Part shown: one piece after another, positions 45,120-55,254 of the stretch
Numbering within the stretch: the stretch's first letter is position 1
Layout of the letters: the number at the start of each line of letters is the position of its first letter
DNA from: Edaphobacter sp.
GTDB taxonomy: Bacteria; Acidobacteriota; Terriglobia; Terriglobales; Acidobacteriaceae
DNA length: 64,000 nt
Reading direction: 5' to 3'
NCBI RefSeq assembly: GCF_028283685.1
Contig: NZ_JAPWKF010000001.1
Span: forward strand, 806,001-870,000
The notes under the pieces: generated by a model
What the model saw: the letters and a program-made list of their open reading frames with translations, nothing else
What the model was told of the DNA's origin: nothing
Database searches by the model: none
Translations under genes and position numbers: made by a program

Positions 45120-48100
45120 TTAGAAGGCGATACGCAAAGCGGCCTGAAGCTGGCGCTGAGGATTGACAACCGTCGAGATGGAGCCAGTCGTGGGCTGGCC
45201 GAGTGTCGCATTGGGAAGTCCAAACTGCGGTGTGTTGAGCAGATTGAACGACTCAATCCGTAGCTCGCTGTTCAGGCGTTCGAAGAGAGAAAAGTTTTTC
45301 GATAGCGCCAGATCAAGATTGTGGAATCCGGGGCCGCGCAGAATATTGCGGCCCGAATTGCCAAAGGTATACTGCGCAGGCGTTGGGAATGCCGAGGCGT
45401 CGAACCACTTCGTGAAGCTGCGCTGGCCAGCGGCGAGACTGCCGCTGCCCACTCGATTGGGGCCGCGCCGTTGTACCTGTGTTGCTCTGGTCAACCGCTT
45501 CAGTCGGGGTAAATGGGATGCCTCCCTGAACAGAGAAGATTGCCTTTGCCGTGATTCCACCGAACAGCGCACTCACCAGACGAGATCCGGAGCCGAATGA
45601 CCGACCTTTGCCGAATGGAAGATCGTAGACCGCACTTGCGACAAAGCGATTTCTCACGTCGAAGTTTGAGTTGCCGCGTTCCGCCGCAAGATTCTGCGAG
45701 TCCTGCGGTGCCGGAGAAGTATCGACCTGGCTGGACCCGTTATCGATGGAATGACCCCACGTATATGCAGCGAGAAAGTAGAGGCCGTGCGACATGCGCC
45801 GTTCCAACTGCGCCTGCAAAGAACCATAGTGCGAACCTATAAATGGGCCGTATTCATAGACGGCGCTGTACTGCGGTAGGGGACGTCGGGCCTGAATGGC
45901 TCCTGCACCTGGCCTGGGCTGGTCGATCTGCAATGGGTAGTAAAGGCGATGCGTGCCAGAACCTACATAACTTACCTGCGCGACCGTCTCACCTGGAAGC
46001 TGACGCTGGAGGCTCAGACTCCACTGCTGGACATACGGTGTCGGCATATCTTTGGGATAAGAATTCACCGCAGGTGTTTTTACATTAGATGGATCCACCG
46101 CATCGGCAGGAAATCCTGTTGCCAGAATGATGCCGGGATTGATCTGATCTGACGTATAGCTGGTTTGGATAAAGTAGGGCGGATTATTAGTAGGACGGCG
46201 TGCGACGGGAACATTCTCGTCTCGCCCATAGAAGATGCCGAATGCAGAATGCAGAACCGTTGCAGAGTTGATCTGATATGCAAATCCAACACGTGGCGCG
46301 AAGTTGCGATAGTTAGGGTCACTGAAAGAGCGACGATACCCCGCCTGTCCAGCGTTGCTTGCATCGAGGATCGTGCCGTGAAGCGAATTGTTCTCGAGGA
46401 TCAGGTTTGAATAGTGATTTGAAGTTTCGTAGAAAGGCAACGGCACTTCATAACGAACACCGAGATTTAGCGCAAGCTTCTTCGTGGCCTTCCAGTCATC
46501 CTGCACGTAACCCTGATATATGTGTTGTCTGCTCTCGCTCAAAGACCGTGTTGAAACCGTGGAAGAACTGGTGTAGCCCAAAAGGAAATCCGCAAATGGA
46601 TCACCCGTCGTCGAGCGGTTCTGCGGGTCTTGTGTATAAGAACCGTTGAAATTGTATGCAGGCCGCGCATTCAGCGTTGAGTTTGCGTAGAGCGTTACCT
46701 GTTGCATATCGACACCAAACTTAAGCGAATGACGCCCAAGCTGCCAGGTGAGATTGTCACTGGCCTGTATCGTTCGGCCCTGCTTATCGATTGGTAAATT
46801 ACCCGATCCAGTCGCGGGGGTGAGCAGTGTTCCCGGTCCTGTAGAACCTACTGTCGTAAGTCCGGAGATTGCAAATGTGGGCAGACCACTCACAGTTGGG
46901 TCGTTCGGCGCACCGATGATGCCGAACTGATCGAAGAGACGAGGGCTATTGATGTTCTGCCGCTCACGGGTCTCCTGATAGCCAACGCGTGCCTCATTCA
47001 CCAGAGACGGCGAGAAGATATGAGTTTCGCTGGCAACAAAAGAGTGCGCCTCCGGCTTTACGATGCTGGGATTGCTGGCGGGCGGAGGGAGCGTTGCAGG
47101 GAGCGTGTTTTGGCCAAGCACCTGAACAAAGTGCGAGAAGAAAGAGTCCTTCGCACTCAGATGGTGATCCAGGCGGATGATGTACTGATCGCTATCTACG
47201 CGTTCCGTCTGGTTGGAAAGATAGTTGAACGTTCCTGTAAGGTTGGGGGCAGGATAGAGCGCAAGCAAGCGCGCCGCGACGCTATCGAAACGTGATGCTG
47301 GAATCTGATTGCCCGCAAACTGCGCGCGACTATAGCTACTTCCCTTCGCGCTCGTCGTTGCTGGATCGTAGATCGTCTTGCTAAAGATTCCACTGCGCTG
47401 CGCGAGTGTAGGAACATTTGCAAGCTGAGGAGCAGCATCGACGATGCGCGAACTTTGCCATGCCACAAAAAAGAAGGTGTGGTTCTTCCAGATAGGGCCT
47501 CCTAGCGTCGCGCCGAACTGATTCTGAATAAATTGCGGCTTGGCTGTGAGGGCAGGTTGAAAGAACGGTGATGCATCTACTGCCGAATTGCGGATGTATT
47601 CGAAGACGCTGCCATGAAACTGATCCCCGCCAGATCGCAAGGTTGCATTGATCACCGCGCCGGCGGATTGGCCGAACTCTGCAGAGAAGGTGCTCGTCTG
47701 CACCTTGAACTCTTGTATTGCGTCGACGATGGGCTCAACGGACTGCGCCGTGGAATTATCAAAACCTACTATCTTATTTTTGTTATCCACTCCATCGAGC
47801 AGGTAGCTGTTTTGAATGGAACGCTGCCCATTGGATATGAATGTATTGCGCTCCTGGGTCCGCTGCGCCGGAGTAGTTCCCGGGGCCAGGGTGGCAAGCT
47901 GGATCGCGTTGCGTCCATTCAGCGGAAGAGCCTGGATCGTTCCCTGCTCGACCACATGTCCCACGGATGAGGTTTCGGTTTCAAGCGGAGGCTCTGTCGA
48001 CGTAACGAAAACTGTTGTGTCGGCGCTCCCTACGGCAAGCGTGAGGTCAATCGCGAGCCTGTCCTGTACACGCAGATCCACGCCCTTCCGCGTGATGGTC

Positions 48101-48366
48101 CGAAAGCCTTTCGCATTTGCGCTAATGTCGTATGTCCCTGCATGAAGTGAAGGAGCACTATAAACCCCTTCGCGATTGGTCGTGAGTGTGACCATTGCAT
48201 GGTCTGCAACATTTTCCAATCGAACGGTCGCACCGCTGATCACGGAGCCATTCGCATCGGAGACAACACCCGATATTGTTCCGGCATCCACTTGGCCATA
48301 GCTCAACCGAACAAATATAGAAGCAAAAAATAATAAGAACGCAATGCTGCGAGATCGACGTCGCAT
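45120..48366 (-). CDS. TonB-dependent outer-membrane receptor, Oar-like, with single-base frameshift
   Basis: The coding span totals 3,247 nt, one more than a multiple of three. The main frame (48366 to 45313) covers the signal peptide (SIAFLLFFASIFVRLSYG), regulatory-like domain (GTISGVVSDANGSVISGATV), plug (LPLNGRNAIQLATLAPGTTP) and most of the barrel (NQFGATLGGPIWKNHTFFFV). After SNTGTTARP the homology moves to another frame, NRVGSGSLAAGQRSFTKWFD, and reaches a normal aromatic end, AALRIAF, at 45120. Removing one C from the CCCC run (45459-45462) restores a 1,081-residue protein. Translation without correction would give a different tail. It is followed by the sulfatase-fold gene. Confidence 0.88.
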
Positions 48367-48905
48367 AAGTCACCCTTCCTTACGTGAAACAGGGATTTCT
48401 CATGTGCAGATACGATTTCGCCGTTACGAATCGCAAGGACACGTGTGCGAAGGCTTAGGCCTTCATACGAACGAAAAGACGCAGAACTTTTAGACGATTC
48501 TGCGGATCATGCACCTAAATGTGAAAGGGACTTAGAGGCAACAACCAATGCGCACGGCGCGAAGGCGCATGCGGAGCGAGGCACTCTGAGTATTGGTTGT
48601 TTCGACGTTCATAAGAGAGAAATACATTGGCGCAATGTGCTTGTCAACACCGCTGCCCACGCCCATCAGTCTTGGTCTTCAGACATGATCAGAAGTTTCG
48701 TGCTCGATTAGCCTAAGACGTCCCCAGAGTTCGGACGAAAAGCACGATGGGGTAATTCTTCGATACTGTTGACTCCAGATCGTCGGCTACGGACGGAACA
48801 GCCTGGCAGAAGCTGCCGCTACTGTTCACATCAATACTGCCAACACTAAAAACAGCTCAAGTCTCATACGCTAAAATCTGCTCCATCCATGATCTTTCTA
48901 AGTTC
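48367..48905. other. Intergenic region upstream of a receptor
   Basis: About 540 bp between the receptor start and the NHL-protein stop. It holds one spaced inverted repeat, AACAACCAAT (48540-48549) and ATTGGTTGTT (48592-48601), about 185-235 bp before the receptor gene. A + strand open frame at 48445-48711 has no ribosome binding site or recognisable domain and is not called. Confidence 0.4.
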
Positions 48906-50876
48906 TTATCGAACGATCAACGTTACTGTGGTCGTGTGCTGCAAGGTTGTATTCGCTGCGCCGGTGGCGGTGGCGGTAACTGTAATCGTGTAATGCTGCG
49001 GGTCCTGTGCGAAGAACTCGCCACTGCCGCAGCCAGTCAAACCGAGGGCTGCGGCTCCAGCGATCAAGAGGAAGAACAGGCTGAACAACATGTGCTGCGT
49101 CCGGACAAACCTCGCGCGGATATGCTTGTTCCGCAACAGCGGCAGCAGGAAGACTGCCGCGCTGATCGGAAGCAGGGGGGCTCGTGCCGGTGTTGATGGC
49201 AGATGGCCTGCAGCCTTGAGTGCTGGCATTTTGATCGCCAGACTCAATGAAGTCGCGCCGCTCCCCGAGGCGATGGTTGAAGGTGTAAGAACTGCCGTCG
49301 CTCCTGCGGGCAGGCCTGCAGTTGTCAGCGTAATCTCCGAGTTCAGGACACCGCCCTGTGGCTGTATCGAAAAATTGAAGGTGGCAGTATGTCCGGGATT
49401 GACGGACTGAGTCGTCGCTCCGGTTGCGGTGAGGGTGAAGTCTGAGATGGGCGGCGGAACAACCGTGAGCACAAAGACACTGCTTGTCATCGCAGGGTTC
49501 AGAGCATCGCCAACATAGCTTGCGATAAGACGGTGCGTTCCGGGCGAGAGTGTAGCAGTGCTGATCGTTGCCACATTGTTGCTCAAACTCGCTGAGCCGA
49601 CTGAAGTTGATCCAGTGCTGTTAATATCCAGCAGGCTGACCTGCCCTGTTGCCGTGCGTCCCGCATTACTGAAGGTCGCCGTCAGCGAGCCGCTGCCCCA
49701 GGCAATAGAGGATGCTCCGTTGAGCGTTAGGGTTCCCCGACCGCCGCTTGAAGCCTGGCCTGCTATAGTGCGGATCACGCCGTCAAGGCCCACCCACCGA
49801 ACCAGTTGATTGTTCGTGTCGGAGAGAGCAAATGTGCCGGAAGCCTGCGCGGCGGGAGTACGAGGCGTATCGAGGATTGCATTGACGGCCGGACCGCCAT
49901 CGCCAGCAAAGCCCTGGGAGCCATTACCGGCCACCGTCGTCATGTTTCCCGACGTTGCAACCAGGCGGATGCGATGGTTGTCACTGTCCGCAATATAGAT
50001 GTTGCCCGCCGCATCGATGCTGAGTCCACGCGGCCGAGCCAGTAAAGCGCCGGTTGCCGCTCCTCCATCACCACCATAGGACTTGCTGCCGTTGCCCGCC
50101 AGTGTTGAAATCACGCCGGCAGTATTAACAACGCGGACTCGCTGATTGTGGGTGTCTCCGATATAAATTCTTCCTGACGCATCGACCGCCACGCCGTTGG
50201 GAGAATCGATACCTGCAGCGGTTGCTGCTGCCCCATCACCAGAGAATCCCTGTTCTCCATTTCCGGCCACTGTGGTAATCGTTGTGCCGCTGATCTTGCG
50301 GATGCGATGGTTGTCGGTGTCAGCGATATAAAGATTGCCACTCGAATCGAGTGCAAGGGCGCTGGGAGTGCTTAGTTGCGCAGAGACAGCCGCGCCGTTC
50401 TCTCCAGAGAAGCCTGCACTACCGGTTCCAGCAATAGTCGTTATCGTTCCATTGCTAATCTTGCGGACGCGCTGATTGTGCGTGTCGGCAATATAGAGAT
50501 TCCCGGAAGCATCTACTGTAACCCCAGCAGGGGAATCAAGCTGTGCGCTCGTCGCCGGCCCACCATCGCCTGCAAAGCCCTGCTCCCCTGTTCCCGCCAC
50601 GGTCGTCACCATACCGGCGAGGTCGACTTTGCGAATAATGTTATCGTTCAGGTCCGCAATATAGAGATTACCGGCGGTGTCATATGCGACTTGCGCGGGA
50701 GCAGCCAAAGGAGCCGCTGTCGCCTGTACGTTGTTTACCAGTCCGCCCTGCGCATGTACCGGGAAGCTCCCATCCGCCCATCCAATGACAAGAGCCACCG
50801 CCGACAAGCCAGGTATCAGGTGCTTTCGCATCAATAGCCGCCAGCGCGCCCCGCTTGCTTTTGCCATCTCCGGCAT
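48906..50876 (-). CDS. NHL-repeat exported protein with Ig-like domains and C-terminal anchor
   Basis: A 656-residue protein. After an N-terminal hydrophobic segment (LIPGLSAVALVIGWADGSFP) come six NHL-type beta-propeller blades. Four carry the GDGGPAT-like insert, and the blade cores read GNLYIADLNDNIIRKV, GNLYIADTHNQRVRKI and so on. An Ig-like domain (SLTATFSNAGRTATGQVSLL) follows, then a second beta domain. Near the C-terminus there are two hydrophobic stretches and a TGCGSGEFF motif with HYTITVTATATGA, a tail shared by many acidobacterial surface proteins. The ATG at 50876 has AAGG upstream; ATGs at 50867 and 50831 are alternatives. A protein- or glycan-binding surface scaffold is inferred. 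Confidence 0.85.
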   Translation of the reverse strand: MPEMAKASGARWRLLMRKHLIPGLSAVALVIGWADGSFPVHAQGGLVNNVQATAAPLAAPAQVAYDTAGNLYIADLNDNIIRKVDLAGMVTTVAGTGEQGFAGDGGPATSAQLDSPAGVTVDASGNLYIADTHNQRVRKISNGTITTIAGTGSAGFSGENGAAVSAQLSTPSALALDSSGNLYIADTDNHRIRKISGTTITTVAGNGEQGFSGDGAAATAAGIDSPNGVAVDASGRIYIGDTHNQRVRVVNTAGVISTLAGNGSKSYGGDGGAATGALLARPRGLSIDAAGNIYIADSDNHRIRLVATSGNMTTVAGNGSQGFAGDGGPAVNAILDTPRTPAAQASGTFALSDTNNQLVRWVGLDGVIRTIAGQASSGGRGTLTLNGASSIAWGSGSLTATFSNAGRTATGQVSLLDINSTGSTSVGSASLSNNVATISTATLSPGTHRLIASYVGDALNPAMTSSVFVLTVVPPPISDFTLTATGATTQSVNPGHTATFNFSIQPQGGVLNSEITLTTAGLPAGATAVLTPSTIASGSGATSLSLAIKMPALKAAGHLPSTPARAPLLPISAAVFLLPLLRNKHIRARFVRTQHMLFSLFFLLIAGAAALGLTGCGSGEFFAQDPQHYTITVTATATGAANTTLQHTTTVTLIVR

Positions 50877-50898
50877 ATCCACCTTCTCGAACTGCAAA

Positions 50899-51045
50899 TC
50901 ATTCCTTGTCTTTTTCAAACTCTCGCCCAATCCAGACCATTTGCCTGCGCAGCGGATCTTCGCCCGTGCCCCTGAAGTCGAGCCGTTGATAGAGCCTTTC
51001 AGCCGCGCTTTCCTTCATCACCTGCAACCTCATATTCACCCGCAT
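50899..51045 (-). pseudogene. GNAT acetyltransferase C-terminal remnant
   Basis: A 48-residue frame (ATG 51045 to TGA 50899-50901) containing LQVMKESAAERLYQRLDFRG and LRRQMVW. This is the last helix and strands of GNAT acetyltransferases (the A..LYE.LGFR pattern), without the acetyl-CoA-binding part. It ends 22 bp before the NHL gene start. It is most likely a truncated relic; a function as a small protein is not excluded. Confidence 0.55.
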
Positions 51046-51170
51046 TCCGAATCTATGCCGCTGCCTTTTGTCGCAATTGCGGCCTCCATATCGAGCGAGC
51101 CAGCCTGCTGTCTCTTTTCGCTCCGGCGGGTATTTTCGATTGCCCTGTCATCAGTAGGCAAAGACAGCCG

Positions 51171-53108
51171 CTACTGGCAGACCAGGCTGACCGTTACCCT
51201 GTTGTACGGATTAATATTGGTTTCGGAGAAGACAAGGCTGATACTGTCGCCTCCAGAAACAGAGAAGGTGTGCGTCCTATCCTGGCAACTCGATCCATTC
51301 GCGTTCGTGGTCACGGAACAGGTCATCGCGGTAGCAACGCTATTTTTGAAGACAGTGAGCGTTGTCGTATCAGCACCCGCAAAGTTGTAGTTATTGACCC
51401 CGACGTTGAGTGCGCTCATCGTGCAGGCCACCGGCATAGCCACAAAGTTGCTATCGAGAGTCGTGTTCGAGTTCAGATTGGGGTTGGTGTTGAGCGGCGA
51501 AAGATAATAGGTTCCGGCAGTTCCCGGGTTTACGAACTGCATGGCAAAGGTAATGGCATTCACCCCGCTGCCATTGGCACCAGCAGGTCCTGTCGGACCA
51601 ACAGGCCCCTGCGGCCCAGTCGCCCCAGTCGGCCCATAAGGTCCTATTGAACCCTGCGGACCTTGTGCACCTGCCTGCGCGAGGAGGGCCCATACTGTAC
51701 CGTCGGTACCGGGCTGGACATTCAGGTTGGATACCAGTGAGATATAGCTGGAGTTGTTGAAAGCGACCGCATCCCCCACGGAATAGAGCGTCGCAGTGCT
51801 CCATGCGCCTCGAAAGTTGACCGGGGGGCCTTGCGGACCAGTCGCACCGGCAGCTCCCGCAGCGCCAGTGGCTCCGGTCGAGCCTGCCGGGCCAACGACG
51901 CCTTGAATGCCCTGTAGGCCTTGCGGACCGATGGGACCGGCAGTGCCAGCCGCACCGGCGGCTCCCTGCTGAGCCAGCGGCGACCAGAAGGTCGGAGCTG
52001 TATTCGGCTGATGCGCAGTGTTGCCTCCTACAAGTGAGACATAGCTGGAGCCATTGAAGAAAACCGCATCACCGAGAGCATAGTTTGTGACGGTACTCCA
52101 TGTGCCCTGAAAGCTGACCGGGGGGCCTTGCGGACCAGCCGCTCCTATAGCTCCTGTGGGACCAGTCGGCCCCACAGGGCCAGCGACGCCTTGAATGCCC
52201 TGAGATCCCTGCGGACCGATGGGACCGGCAGAGCCAGCAACACCGGTCGCACCGGCTGCGGCCAGGACTGACCAGAAGGTGGGTGAGCCATCAGGCTGAT
52301 GGCCTACGTTTGGATCCTGCAAGGAGACGTAGGTTGACCCGTTGAACGTCACCGCATCGTTTACAGCGTAGGCCGTTCCGGCAACATACACATTGCGATA
52401 GACCAGCCCGGCTCCGGCAGCGCCCGTGGCGCCGGTAGCTCCCGCAACGCCCACTGGACCTACGAGACCAATCGGCCCTGGAATGCCCTGTAGACCTTGC
52501 GGCCCGATGGCACCAGCAACGCCGGGTACACCTTGAATACCCTGGAGCCCTTGATTGACCAGTGTCACATCGAGCCGTGCAGGATGGCCCGTCTCATCAT
52601 TTTCTTTACTGTCGAAGAGAACGTTGGCAGCATTGGAGGACAGAGCGAACCCGGTATTGGTAGCCGCCGCGTCCAACCAAGCCCGCACCTGCGCGGTCAC
52701 ATCGACCGAGACAAATTGGCCGGGCAGTGTCACCGCAAGACTTCCGAACGAGGTTCCAATGGGAGGCGCCGTAGCGGAGGTGACACCGTACTCGTTCCAC
52801 GCAGAGGTGATCGGCGCCACCGTGACCGTGCCCGCGGTATTGACCCGGTTCACAAAGACCGTCAGCATCGCCTGGGAGACCTGTGCCGAGGTCGTTCCCG
52901 AAGGCAACGTCTTCAAATCGAACTTCAGGAAGGTTGTGTTGCCATTACCGACATACAGGTTCGAGAGCGCTCCGTAGGCCATGGATGCATGGGCCGAATT
53001 TACACTTGCATCGCCGCTCAAAGTTACATCCGAGGCAGAGGCTTCATGGCTGCTCAAAAATAATAGGCCAAGAAAGATCACCGACTGCACGAATTCAAAT
53101 CGCTTCAA
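51171..53108 (-). CDS. Collagen-like surface protein alternating GXY blocks with chitin-binding-like modules
   Basis: A 645-residue exported protein. A signal peptide (SVIFLGLLFLSSHEASA) precedes a DNRLRE-type beta domain (27-185). Four collagen-like Gly-X-Y blocks lie at about 187-235, 285-330, 380-430 and 478-515. Between them are three homologous modules of about 47 residues: TAYAVNDAVTFNGSTYVSL, TNYALGDAVFFNGSSYVSL and TLYSVGDAVAFNNSSYISL, each ending near W-(S/A)-x-LA. These modules resemble carbohydrate-binding module 5/12 (ChtBD3) domains. A cysteine-containing beta domain closes the protein. The start is TTG 53108 with AGGAG at 8 bases. It is probably a fibrous cell-surface or secreted adhesin. 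Confidence 0.85.
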   Translation of the reverse strand: MKRFEFVQSVIFLGLLFLSSHEASASDVTLSGDASVNSAHASMAYGALSNLYVGNGNTTFLKFDLKTLPSGTTSAQVSQAMLTVFVNRVNTAGTVTVAPITSAWNEYGVTSATAPPIGTSFGSLAVTLPGQFVSVDVTAQVRAWLDAAATNTGFALSSNAANVLFDSKENDETGHPARLDVTLVNQGLQGIQGVPGVAGAIGPQGLQGIPGPIGLVGPVGVAGATGATGAAGAGLVYRNVYVAGTAYAVNDAVTFNGSTYVSLQDPNVGHQPDGSPTFWSVLAAAGATGVAGSAGPIGPQGSQGIQGVAGPVGPTGPTGAIGAAGPQGPPVSFQGTWSTVTNYALGDAVFFNGSSYVSLVGGNTAHQPNTAPTFWSPLAQQGAAGAAGTAGPIGPQGLQGIQGVVGPAGSTGATGAAGAAGATGPQGPPVNFRGAWSTATLYSVGDAVAFNNSSYISLVSNLNVQPGTDGTVWALLAQAGAQGPQGSIGPYGPTGATGPQGPVGPTGPAGANGSGVNAITFAMQFVNPGTAGTYYLSPLNTNPNLNSNTTLDSNFVAMPVACTMSALNVGVNNYNFAGADTTTLTVFKNSVATAMTCSVTTNANGSSCQDRTHTFSVSGGDSISLVFSETNINPYNRVTVSLVCQ

Positions 53109-53428
53109 AATGCATACTCCTAGGTAAGGACAATAGAGTTGGACAGGAAACTACCGTGTCATTACAGAGAACAAGGAAAGAAAAGCTGACTCACGCGCGC
53201 TATCTAGCGTCGCAAGTGAATATAGATTCACGGGTGGCAACGAAATCCTATAGCACACCTATCGCGAAATCCGTACAACTTCCGGGGCATCCTCAATGGT
53301 CTTGATATATGAATCCAAAGTGTCCGCTGGGGAATTCAGTTGTACTCTTCTAGTCGATCGCAGCAATCAGGCCGGCTCGAGAAGCGAGTGTCCTGTATTC
53401 ATTGCGTAAAGGAACTCACATTGAGAAA
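53109..53428. other. Divergent promoter region of the collagen-like and porin genes
   Basis: About 320 bp. It holds the AGGAG ribosome binding site of the collagen-like gene at its left end. No gene, hairpin or operator that I can support. Confidence 0.4.
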
Positions 53429-54703
53429 TTGCGTTCTCGTGCTGTTTTCTTCACAGCGAGTTTTTTTGCGGCGGGACAGAGCGTCACCACTGCTGCGGGC
53501 ACTCCGAGTCAATCTGCCCAAATCGATCAACCCAGGCCAAAAGAAGCGACCAGCGTGCTCAGACAGCAACTCGACGTGGACTCGGAGGCGTTGTCAAAGA
53601 TACATGTCACACCGCTCATTCAGCCAGATCCACTCCGTGCCCTCTTTCAGCCGATCGACCGCCTTACGGACAGAGCTGCCCAAGCGGAACGGCTAAAGTT
53701 AGGGGCGACATATACCTTTCTGAATCAGTACGCGACGGTCACGCCAGAGTCTGTCCGGCACAACCAACTGAGCGGAAGACTTGATTTCACGGGAGCCTGG
53801 AGCGCCTATCAGAACCATGGATCTGCTGGATCCATCAGCCTGCTTGTCCGCTCCGGAACCAACATTGGCGTTAGTCAGCAGTTCAATCTGAGCAACGGCC
53901 TGGGTTCCGGGCTCACCCTGAACTGCCTGCAGGGAGGCGGTGCTCAGCAACCAATTACTTTGAATATCCTCTACTGGCGACAAGACCTGCTTGGCAGGAG
54001 GCTTTCCTTTTATATTGGCAAGATTCATCCTAACCAGCACATAGCACTCAGCATGTTTAATGACGACGAGACCTCGCAATTCCTAAATGGCGCCAACGAT
54101 GGCAATGCTGCAATTGCTTATAACGGCACGTACGCTGGAGGCGCAGCGGTTGAATTTCAGGCGACTCCTCATCTTTATATCCATGCTGTTGCGGTTGATA
54201 CAGAAGGAGCGGCGGACAGGGGTCTGGCAACGCTGGTTGACCGGAAGTATATGGAGGCCGTCGAAGTGGGCTGGTTTTCCGGCTCCCTCGGCCAGCGGTA
54301 CCAGGGCGTCCATATCGGCATGTGGCGTGACGATACAAAGAGTCAGGGCAGCGGATATGGCGGCGGCTTCTCTGTCGAGCACGAGTTTTCCAGTGGCTGG
54401 GCACCATTTATGCGATATGCCCTTGCTACCGATACCGGAACATCTCTGAAAGAAGTGGCCGCATTCGGTTTGACGCAGGTCCATCCCTTCGGGCGACATG
54501 GAGACATGTTCGGCACTGCCTTCAATTACAGCGAACCCAGCGCGGGTAAACATCATGAGAGCGTGTTTGAGTCGTTTTATCGCCTTCGGCTGACGCAGAG
54601 CGTAGATCTCGGTCCTGACGTGGAAGTGTCCGTGCATCCGACTTACGCGAGCAAGGAATATGTCACAACGCTCTTGAGTGCAAGAATGCGGATCATTTTC
54701 TAA
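53429..54703 (+). CDS. OprB-type carbohydrate porin
   Basis: A 424-residue outer-membrane porin. Family blocks are LSGRLDFTGAWSAYQNHGSA, NILYWRQDLLGRRLSFYIGK, EFQATPHLYIHAVAVDTEGA, YGGGFSVEHEFSSGWAPFMR and the C-terminal SARMRIIF with terminal Phe, typical of 16- to 18-strand barrels. About 75 residues after the signal segment are low in structure and Gln/Pro-rich. The start is uncertain: TTG 53429 (MRSRAVFFTASFF) places the signal peptide first, and TTG 53402 is the alternative. It probably admits monosaccharides or oligosaccharides. It is followed by a VOC remnant on the same strand. Confidence 0.82.
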   Translation: MRSRAVFFTASFFAAGQSVTTAAGTPSQSAQIDQPRPKEATSVLRQQLDVDSEALSKIHVTPLIQPDPLRALFQPIDRLTDRAAQAERLKLGATYTFLNQYATVTPESVRHNQLSGRLDFTGAWSAYQNHGSAGSISLLVRSGTNIGVSQQFNLSNGLGSGLTLNCLQGGGAQQPITLNILYWRQDLLGRRLSFYIGKIHPNQHIALSMFNDDETSQFLNGANDGNAAIAYNGTYAGGAAVEFQATPHLYIHAVAVDTEGAADRGLATLVDRKYMEAVEVGWFSGSLGQRYQGVHIGMWRDDTKSQGSGYGGGFSVEHEFSSGWAPFMRYALATDTGTSLKEVAAFGLTQVHPFGRHGDMFGTAFNYSEPSAGKHHESVFESFYRLRLTQSVDLGPDVEVSVHPTYASKEYVTTLLSARMRIIF

Positions 54704-54728
54704 TCGTCGAGCGGGCAGCCAGCCTAAG

Positions 54729-55080
54729 AACATCTTTTAGTCAGCGCCCATTTCTTTCGCCTGCCGGCAGCAGCGAGGATCGGGCGAGTTCGACGCGCGG
54801 TTTCGCAACTCGCAAGGTCCGTGCCCTTCTATTCGGAAGTGATCGATCTAGCCGCGCTGGAGATGGAGCGCAAGATTGCTAAGCTCGGAGCCCAAGACTC
54901 CAAACTTGCTCTACTAGAGCTGGTATGGGACACGTGCATTTCTACGTAGGCGACCGACGGCTTACCTGCCTGTCACTCCATGCAGAGGCATCTCTTTCAG
55001 GTATTGCTTTCATAGAATCCGCCATCGCGCTCGTTGCCCTAAATGGTTCTACCACCTTGAGTTGGAGAAAACGATCACTT
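54729..55080 (+). pseudogene. VOC/glyoxalase-family (CatE-like) remnant
   Basis: One frame reads LPAAARIGRVRRAVSQLARS then VPFYSEVIDLAALEMERKIA and AKLGAQDSKLALLELV before a TAG at 54947. This follows the VOC N-terminal module (RLxVxDLxRSxxFYxxVxGL and xLGxxDxxxLLEL). A second frame starting near 54925 reads MGHVHFYVGDR, like the start of the second module (GHVHLxVxD). No start codon, a frame change and a missing middle make it a pseudogene. Confidence 0.5.
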
Positions 55081-55081
55081 T

Positions 55082-55091
55082 CACTATAGTG
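55082..55091. promoter_or_regulatory. Short perfect palindrome upstream of a receptor gene
   Basis: CACTATAGTG, about 165 bp before the next receptor start, in an AT-rich stretch. It may be an operator half or chance; no regulator is assigned. Confidence 0.2.
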
Positions 55092-55254
55092 GTCGGAATC
55101 ATTAAGACGCGCATAGCGACGCAGATCTTAAACATAAAGAAATTGCGACTTCATTCAGTAAGCTACAAATCTTGCGGAGTTGTACCTTTTCATCTTTCTA
55201 AGAGCTCTTCCGGGTACTGAAAAACGTTCACTTCCCCTTTTCAGGAGGCCCGAA

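Noticed and set aside
48445..48711. 88-residue + strand open frame upstream of the NHL gene
   Set aside because: No ribosome binding site or recognisable motif, and it lies in a promoter-containing gap.
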